64,000 nt of DNA. It comes from Gonapodya sp. JEL0774. Taxonomy: Eukaryota > Monoblepharomycota > Monoblepharidomycetes > Monoblepharidales > Gonapodyaceae. Shown here in pieces: positions 56,289-64,000 of this stretch. Under the pieces are notes generated by a model. The model had not been told where the DNA came from and ran no database searches. It was given only the letters and a program-made list of their open reading frames with translations. The DNA is taken from NCBI GenBank assembly GCA_027604505.1, contig JADIIX010000014.1, positions 5,563 through 69,562 of the forward strand, read 5' to 3'. The translations under genes and the position numbers were made by a program. How positions within the stretch are numbered: the first letter of the stretch is position 1; each line of letters opens with the position of its first letter.

Positions 56289-59200
56289 TTAATCGTCCAG
56301 ACCTTGCCCGCTATATTTCCATTCACTCTGCCACTTCTCAATCAATTCACGCAGCATACTGCGACTCCCAGACTTCTCATCTGCCGTTGCCACCAAGAAT
56401 TTCAAATCATGTTCTTCGCAAAGATCGATTACGGCAAAGAGTCCCGGTCGTAACTTCGTTAATATCTGTCCATCTGATATAGGTCGACGGGAAGCTTGGA
56501 TTGTCGCGAACTCGGCGAGAATAATAATTACGTGCTTTGTCAGTTTCCTTGCATCGTTTTGAAATGCAGACTGGCTTTTCTGTGATCTTTTGTTCTTCTT
56601 GACGCAAGCACTTGCGAGAACACGTGTGTAGAGTGCAGAATGCGATGCTGACAATGGCGAGTCAATGCGCGACGAGGACACCTGGCGCTCCGCCAGAGTG
56701 GCAAACCCAGGATGCTTTTGTCGGAATACTCGATCAGTGTCTGAAGAAATAGTGTGTTCATTGTTGCGATGTGGTGCCGAGCGTTCTGGTATCCGGAAAA
56801 AATGGAGCAGCATTAACATGACCATAACGAATGCCGGGGCAATATTAATGAGAAGCTTCCGATGATGCGTTGCAATTCGCAAAAGAAGGCTCAACACCAT
56901 TGATCCAAATTTGATGGTGGAAATTGAATCCCGGTTATCCGAGTTCCCTTCTTGGAGCCACCGAAACATGAAACTGCTGATTGCGCTGAATCCTAAAGCA
57001 AAGGTGCTAGGGTTAAATTTACAGAGCTTTTATGAAAGTGCATGAAAACTGAGATGTTAACCGACTGCGTGTAGTAGCTTCGTTCGGTATATGGATCACC
57101 CACCTTGCCCTCGAAGAGCCGCCCGAAACAATCCACTGCGATCGCGGCCGTCGAAAGTGAGGACCCATCAACAATGTTGCACGTGAGTTGAGTGAAGTCC
57201 TCCAAGTGCTCTTCTACCCAAACCACAGCCTGGGCATCGATACCGCCAAATATCTGACCCAGCGAGAGAAGAACCGGCTGCATGAGGTTCACATCCCTCC
57301 TCTCTAGCACGTCCATGTGAAGCGACAATACAGAAGAAAGAAGCTGAACGTCAAGCTTGTGAGTTATGATGGTGCTTATTGTTTGAATCGCCCGGAGGTT
57401 TACGGCGCTGGCTGCTCGAAGTAATACTTCTTGGTACAGCATAACCATAGATTACAGTTAACATCCACCCACTCGGTCCTATTCCTGCCGAAGAAAGCCA
57501 GAGTACTTGGAAGACAGCCTTCACCAAAGCGGTGTCGGGATGCCACTGCAATAGGATGATGCTTGCATCCAGGATGAGTGAAGCGTAACTCTGTGGACAT
57601 CGTGAAAGCGCTACGAGTAGAGTTACGAGCAATGGTTTGATCTTGGCGATGTTGGATCGGACTGCATGAAGTACATAAATCGGTGAATGTTCCATGGCGA
57701 AGGAAGTTAGGGACACTCACCGGTATCGAAGGTGTGTGATAGCAAAACCGCGCGTTCCAGGAAGCCAAATGCTGCCATCAACCGGTGATGTGATACAACT
57801 GATTGCACTGCATCAGGATACTGCTCCCGCGTCCTGTCCCTGAAGCTCCGCAATTCGTCTGCTGCTATGTCGGTCAAGGCGTAGACTAATCGCTCGACAC
57901 CGATTGCAACCAGGTCTTTATGTGGTGCGTCCGTAGGAGGCAAGGTTGGGACTGCACTCTCGCGAAAAGCTGTCAGAAGACACGTTCCGAGAGCAAGAGA
58001 CTCGAAAGTTCCGCTCGTCAAATTTCTGGGTGGAGACAGCAAAGACGTAAATTCCATCAATTGCGGGCACCCAAATTCACTTCGCTGACTTGTTTGACTC
58101 AGCGCTGTGGTGAGGACGGTCATCGAATCGACGAGTATCTGGGCATCCGTGGGAAAGTGGGTGGCATACTCGACTGCCGTGTCAATGTACCATTTCGCGA
58201 TGCTTGGCACAGTCTGTCGATTGGTTCGATTTAATGATCGACATGAATGCAACCACACATTTGTACCGCAAAAGACTCACCAAAGCACTCCATTTCTCTC
58301 TGTACCTTAAGTAACGAGCCTGCAGATATCTTACGACTTTCCTTCCCGTCACTTTGGGTTTGCTGAGACTCGGTTGATCGAAGACGCTTTTGTCAGCAAC
58401 TAAGAGATACCCCAAAATTACGTCAAGCTGCTTGGGATCAAAAAATTGAGAAGGAAGGGTCTCCAGTAAATTCAAGGAAGCTACGACAGCCCATGCCACG
58501 GCATCAGATGAAACACCCTCTGATCGTGTATCCCAAAGCTCATGGTCAAAGTCGGCTCGTGGATCCTTCAGAAACTTCATCAAAAGGAATGCAGGATCAT
58601 TGTGCTCCACCAAGTCCCGAAGTTGCGATAGGAGTGTACCGAGAAAGGCATCCACAGCAACACCTTTCCGAAAAAAACAAGATGCAACCTTTACTAATTG
58701 GAAAGAGAAGCCCGTCCATCCGGAGTCAGCGTCGAATCCTCACTTTTCACAACCTGAGATTCCTGAAATGTGGCACTACTCAAAGCATCCTGTGACACAC
58801 TCCGCCAAGTATGTTTTGAAGAAATGGTGTGGTGGCCTTGCTGCGATGCAGTGTACAAGGCCGTCTCAACAAGAGAGAGAATCTGCTCCCGTGCAAACAG
58901 TTGGCTGAAAAGCAGTACCGGAGAATATTTCTTGTAGTTGCTACCTTCATACAAGCGTGCCAAAGAAATAACAGAAAACTTACTCCCATATCCGCACACC
59001 CCGAACAATTTCCACCCAGCATGCAAGCATGCAAGATTGCTGTACCACCGAACACGTCCTTCCGTCCCACTCGGTATCACTCACATCGGCTCGTGCTGCC
59101 TGAGACAGTGATCTCACGACCTGGATGAATCCTCTTGGGATGTTCTCAAGCTTACCGGCCTCCGCCTCTGCGATGACCGCCCGAACGACTGTGTACTGTA

Positions 59201-61984
59201 AAACACACTGCAAGACGCTGCTTGGTTGTGTACCCTTCCACGCCTCAGACCAGTATCGATTCATTCTCTCCATGTTGATGGGAGGTTCCTCCGCTTCGGC
59301 GTCTGCCTCTGCTGCACCAGCCCAGCATGCAACAAAGGCATCACTTTTATTAACAACTTCATTGCGGACAATCCGCAAAGCATCTTCCGCTCCGGGAGAC
59401 TCCCTGAATGCACGAACTGCGAGAGTTCGAGAGAGAAGTTCGAGACGGAAAGCGGCGGAGAGCGACTCTGGCGGAGAAAGCAAGAGAGTAGAGGAAATGT
59501 GGGTGGCAAAGCGAGGTAGAAGGTGGGGCAGGGAGGACGAAAGGTGGTCAGAGAACCTAAGAGACATTTCGTTCGTCGGTTTGTCTCACTACTCTATCGC
59601 TTAAGAAACAATCACAGTCCTCACGCTCTTAGCCACTTCGATTCAAACACTGGGCACGATTCCGCCTGTTGCCAACTCAGCCTTCCTTTCTGCACCGCGA
59701 TGTCTGTGCTTAAGCACACAAGGTCGATGAAGGATTCCAGAAAGCGCCGTCGCACAGACGCTGCGAGGAGAGCAACGAGGAAAGAGCTAGAGGCGGCATG
59801 GGCAACGGGTGGTGCCTAGCTCGTCAAACGTATGTTGCCTCAAGAAAACAGTGGCCGATTGGGTATTCATGAGTTTTCACTTACAGAGACTACCCATCCC
59901 ACCACCTCAGGCAGCTTTTCATCAATCGCCTCTACTTCGACACCTATTGCCGACTCGAACAGCGCTGCTGCGCCAGCCCCCTCTTCTCCACATCCGTTCA
60001 GCATCAGCTGAGCGGACAAGGATAGCAAGGAGCGAAGCCAGGAGGCGCGGGTGCGTCCGGCAGAATCTGATAGTATGCGGTGCGCATCGAGAGAGGATGC
60101 CAAGCGGAGGATCTGGGAACATGCGACAAGTGCTGAATGTGGGCCGTAACGCCCTTTGTCAAACGCAAAGCATGATTGAAAGCCAAAGCTCGACCTTTAC
60201 ACACCGTCACCCGACTCTTTGCCTAATCCACCTTTGGTGGGAGGAAAACGTGAACCCCGAATGGCCACCGCTACAAAAAATCTGACTACAGAATGTCGCA
60301 CTTCATGTGGCGGCCTTCGTCCGGTCGCGAGTTGGGACCCTTCCGCAACGAGAGAATGGGAGCTTTTCGAAGTGCGGTCAAGTACGAGGAGGGATCCGAG
60401 CAAGAGGCGAAGGAGGGAGGGGAGGGAGCGTACAACTGACAAGGGACGACGCGTCCACCAATGAGCGGTGCGGAAGTCAACACAAAGCGGAACGCGGAGA
60501 GATACCTACCGTGAGATCTTCTGAGGGCAACAGGCTCAGTCCACTCTTGCAAGTGCTCAAACAGCGAAATCTGGAAACTGGCCACGCCTCTTCCCACCGT
60601 ACCTGCAGGCAACTTGGTCGTCCCGACCTCGTCCGATTCCGAAAGTTCGTCCTGAGCTGCTGTGCGGTTGCGCTTACGGTTGGACTTTGGGACCACGTCG
60701 GAGTCACGGTGAGGAAGGCTTTCCGGGATGACCTTGCCACGTTTTCCCAAAGCTCCTTCTTCCAGCGATTCCGTCATTCTCACAAGTGCCGGAACGATAG
60801 CCGCAACTTCTGTTGCATGCTCTTTCGTTGTGACCGTTTCTCGGACTGTGTTCAGTGCGAGTTCTGTCAGCCGTGTGATCACGTCGGAAGGTAGTTTCCG
60901 ATTGGTGTCACGTTCGGAAGAGGAGAGAAGAAAAGATCGGGGAGACTCTTGAAATTGAGCTATGACGAGGAGCAGAGGACGAAGAAGGAGAGTGACTGTG
61001 TCTTGAAAAATCTAACCCAGATTGACAGAATTTCGAACGAAATACTAGTACACACCCGAATGAATGATTAGAATACATATTCACCTACCTTTCGAGTTGC
61101 CGTCCCATCCTTGGCTCCTTCGAGAATCAGCAAAAGAAGATCCGTCGTTATGTTCGCCGCAGCCAGCAACGCAATGGCTTGGAAGTCTCTTTTAGTGTTT
61201 GTGTCAAGTTTAGTTGTGACGATTCGGGGTAATTGCGTGCGAGATTCTGGGAGCTCGTTTGCGTAATTGTCTGCAGATGTTTGGACCATCCCTTCCGAAT
61301 CAGTTCTTCCCAAGAACTGCAATAATGTTTCAATGCCTTCTGCGGCGAGACGACACTTTGCATCGTATGGTGCCCACAAAAAGTTCCTGGTGTTCCCTCT
61401 CAGTAATGTCAAGCAGTGTTGCATATCTTCCATCACTTCGCCAATCTCCTTCCACTGCCTCATACTCCGCATATCTCGTAACGCTGCTGAATAAATGGCG
61501 AGCACTGGCGGCTTCAGCTCCGTGTTGTGTGCAAAACTTGGCAGTTGGAGTGTGTGACGAAGAAGGGACCAGAGTTTAGGGTGGATCGTGGTGCTATGGA
61601 ACTCGCTTTGAGCTGAGCAGACCGGAATGCGACAGAACTATCAACTCACGGCTCTGAATGTTGTGTTGTTTTGGAGACTCCACCTTCGTCCAATTCCATC
61701 ACATCTCCAGACGGCTGGGGGTCGCTTGTCTTCAACTGTCCTCCTTCTTTGCCTCTCGAAACTCCACCTCCAGCCGCTCCTTTTCTCCACATAGCGTTGA
61801 GAGTCCATTCGGCCACCAGATGCTCCTTGTAAGGCACCCAGATTGCGCTGGTGTTCAGTAGAGCAAGGGCATAGTCGCACCGCTCCTCGACAGTACGAAG
61901 GCGCGTCTGACCATCGTAGCCAGTACGAAGAAGCGACACAGATCGCTCAGATGACGTAAACGAGTAGTTCTGGGATTCGGGCAT
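56289..61984 (-). CDS. URB2: URB2/NPA2-like nucleolar ribosome biogenesis protein
   Basis: A very large minus-strand gene of many exons, from MPESQNYSFTSSERSVSLLR (61984) to the stop at 56289. Most of it is alpha-helical repeat-like sequence (for example GIETLLQFLGRTD, LPSQFFDPKQLDVILGYLLV, SLVETALYTASQQGHH). The C-terminus is the diagnostic part and matches the Urb2/Npa2 domain: LTKHVIIILAEFATIQASRR, LTKLRPGLFAVIDLCEEHDL, LKFLVATADEKSGSRSMLRE, LIEKWQSEWKYSG. Yeast Urb2 is a nucleolar factor in early 60S pre-ribosomes. Exon borders were not all fixed and I give the span only. It could in principle be two genes (an ATG at 59567 lies in a coding stretch), but the sequence there (CTCTTAG before GTTCTC) also fits an internal exon. 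It sits 173 bp downstream of the DBP10 stop. Confidence 0.75.
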
Positions 61985-62157
61985 CGCTCAAGAAAATGAC
62001 TCCATGGAAGGTGGGAAATTGTATGAGTTATTCTCCGATAGGCTCTCAGAAAGAGAAACCTCGGGGATTATTTGGTTTGTGCTCTGATCTGCGCATCGCA
62101 TGCTCACTATACGATTATAAGAATATGTACAAAAAAGTACGCAAACCACTTATGCAA

Positions 62158-64000
62158 TCAACGCTTGTTTTTGTTGGGTTGCAGCTTATGTCGACCCGTT
62201 TTCTCTCGCCGCTTCTCCTTAAGGACCCGCTCCTTCAGGATTTGTTGCTTGCTCTTTAGCTCCCTCTTTGGCTTAAATCCAGCCCACTTGACAGTCGGTC
62301 CCTTTCCTTTACCACCTTTCCCTCCCTTCTCACCACTCTCAGCGGCCCCCTCGGCCTCCCGTTTCATCTTGGTTATCTTACGTTGTTGTGACATACTTCC
62401 GGGTGTGGGCGCCTTCGTACCAGTATGACGAAACTTCCGGAACCCCGACACTTTCGCAACCTTGCTGGCTGCACTTTCCATCTCCCCTACACGAGGAACA
62501 GTGGTTTTCGTCTTGTTCTGCCATTCTTGGAACCTTGTATAGCCGTGTTTTCGGATGCGAGAAGAAAGATATGGGGAAGAGTGTGTTTGTATGGGGGGAG
62601 GGGTTGGAGCGGGGGAGACAGGCCCAATGTTGAGCGGCAAGTCACACAAAAATCAATGAACGAAGAACGAAAGTGGGGGAAAAATCGACTCCAAACTCAA
62701 AAAGGCAGTACATCAAACAAGATTATTTGTTTGTTCGGGCGCAATTATACACCCAAGATCACCGCACCGGACATCAAAGGTGTCTCTTATTCCCGTGTTG
62801 TTCTCGCGAGATTCGTAACCATTCGGCCATAGATTTGGAAACCACAGTCGGCGAGCCGAGTGACGGATACCAAATTGATCGAGTGGGTAATTGATCACGC
62901 TGGTTAAAACGCTGCTCCAATGTGTAGTAAGCAATAACCGCTTCTCTCCGCGCACTGTCCCGCAATCATCCAAATACGCAGACGCAGGTGAGATCTCGTA
63001 TATGAACATACCTGCCAGACCTAAATGATGCTTCGACAAGCGCTCCGCTCTCACTTCTCATCCTCTTGATGTTATCTGCTCCAATCGTCTTCCTCACGAA
63101 ACGCTTTTTCTTCTTGTCCCACACCTGTTTCGGCTTCGCGCCTGGGACACCGACTTCCACCTCCCCCGTGAGCTCAAATGAAGCCGCTTGAGCGTCTCTG
63201 AGGAAAGAAGAAGCACCAGAAGACGCGAGTGAGTATGCACGCTCAGAAGCGGCGTTAGGTGGATTGTACGGTACGAAAAAGGGGGATTGGGTTGGGTCAG
63301 GTGTTGTATCTGACGTGTCTTCGGGTGTCTCCATGACGGTGGCTACCGTGGTTCCACCAGTGTAAGTTGTAGTCTCGCCATCTTCGGCCTTTGCAGAAGA
63401 TGTTTTGGAAGCTGCCACTGCCGACCGTTTGGAGAGAATTTTGGCGGCGGCACGGCGGCGGTCTAACATTACCAGTGCTTCTTTGGACTTGAGACCACGC
63501 TTGCCAACTTCGAACACAGTCTTCCGGCAGGAATAAAACAGATCATGGAATGAGCAAAGCTCAGAGTGACTCGAATGGAGAAATATAAGTTCTAGTCACC
63601 TCCGAGGGTCTGAAAGAAGCGATCTTGGCGACCATGTCAGCATGATCATGCTCGGCCTGATCAAGCTTCGCAGCTGCACGCATGATGGAATCAGACAAAG
63701 TCGAAAAATTGTTCAACGAAATTGGGCGCTCAGCTCCGTCATTTCAAAAACTCACCTACTAATGGATGCACGCCAACCTTTCCAATCTCTTTACTCTTTC
63801 TGACACCCTCCCCACTCGGCCTCTCCCTCGTTTTTCCATACATGCTGTACGCATTCGCCGCGCCCTTTTCCAATGATATCATGTCACCGTCTACCTTCCG
63901 TAAATGGTCCAAGTGCTCTGCTTCGAGGTCGAGAAGTGGCTGGGAAATGGCACCGAGAACAATGGCAGAAGTGTATGAGAGATTTTGGGGCGGAGGACCA
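62158..64000 (-). CDS. DBP10: DBP10-like DEAD-box RNA helicase, C-terminal part (partial)
   Basis: Partial at the right edge: the 5' end and the helicase core lie beyond 64000. Exons (minus) are 63756->64000, 63600-63673, 63012-63520 and 62158-62533. The visible part includes DLEAEHLDHLRKVDGDMISL, ANAYSMYGKTRERPSGEGVR, ASFRPSETVFEVGKRGLKSK and the DBP10 C-terminal domain: SPFFVPYNPPNAASERAYSL, RDAQAASFELTGEV, KQVWDKKKKRFVRKTIGADN, KRMRSESGALVEASFRSGR. It ends in a Lys/Arg-rich nucleolar tail (KERVLKEKRREKTGRHKLQP). DBP10/DDX54 is a nucleolar helicase of 60S subunit assembly. The last intron (62534-63011) is 478 nt in this model, so a missed exon is possible. Confidence 0.88.

Noticed and set aside
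1-64000. CRISPR arrays, operons, riboswitches, Shine-Dalgarno sites or prophage
   Set aside because: The sequence is eukaryotic with spliceosomal introns throughout. No regularly spaced repeats or prokaryotic signals were seen.

Overview
The window looks like nuclear DNA of an intron-dense filamentous fungus, probably a basidiomycete; a chytrid-like lineage is not excluded from sequence alone. The evidence is the fungus-restricted families (two Zn(II)2Cys6 regulators with fungal transcription-factor domains, an NmrA-like protein, F-box/LRR proteins). It is also the gene structure: introns mostly 55-100 nt with GTNNGT donors and CAG/TAG/AAG acceptors, and many very small exons (3, 11, 13, 15, 18 and 21 nt). 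I spliced genes by hand, using reading phase and conserved motifs as the guide. For several genes the exon set closes to a multiple of three from ATG to stop, and those coordinates should be close to right. No rRNA, CRISPR array, plasmid or phage structure was seen.

Layout. 1-11.9 kb is gene-poor: a divergent protein kinase (-), a possible double-stranded beta-helix protein (-), one hypothetical gene with an acidic tail (+), and GC-rich low-complexity spacers. 11.9-16.7 kb holds a 638-aa orphan protein (+) and a RAD17-like checkpoint clamp loader (-) with a stop codon inside its Walker A motif. 17.8-26.9 kb looks like a small oxidoreductase cluster: an NmrA-like protein, two divergently transcribed aldo/keto reductases sharing about 210 bp, and a Zn(II)2Cys6 regulator. 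A decayed F-box/LRR fragment lies inside it. 29.4-43.9 kb carries seven genes, all (+): F-box/LRR, chymotrypsin-fold protease, PIF1-type helicase with an added Cys cluster, acyl-protein thioesterase, MYND protein and short-chain dehydrogenase. 45.4-49.2 kb has a type II membrane glycosyltransferase-like protein and an F-box-like protein (+).

49.5-64 kb is entirely (-): a second Zn(II)2Cys6 regulator, a SOSS-B-like single-strand DNA-binding protein, a bZIP factor, a URB2-like nucleolar protein and the C-terminal part of the DBP10 RNA helicase. The last two both act in 60S ribosomal subunit maturation and lie next to each other. I found no clear undescribed multi-gene system. The strongest unusual signals are the extreme microexons (one of 3 nt, one of 15 nt carrying both SDR catalytic residues), the RAD17 nonsense codon in the P-loop, the four-Cys insertion in the PIF1 helicase, and the AKR/NmrA/regulator cluster with a CCG-T-CGG palindrome in its bidirectional promoter.
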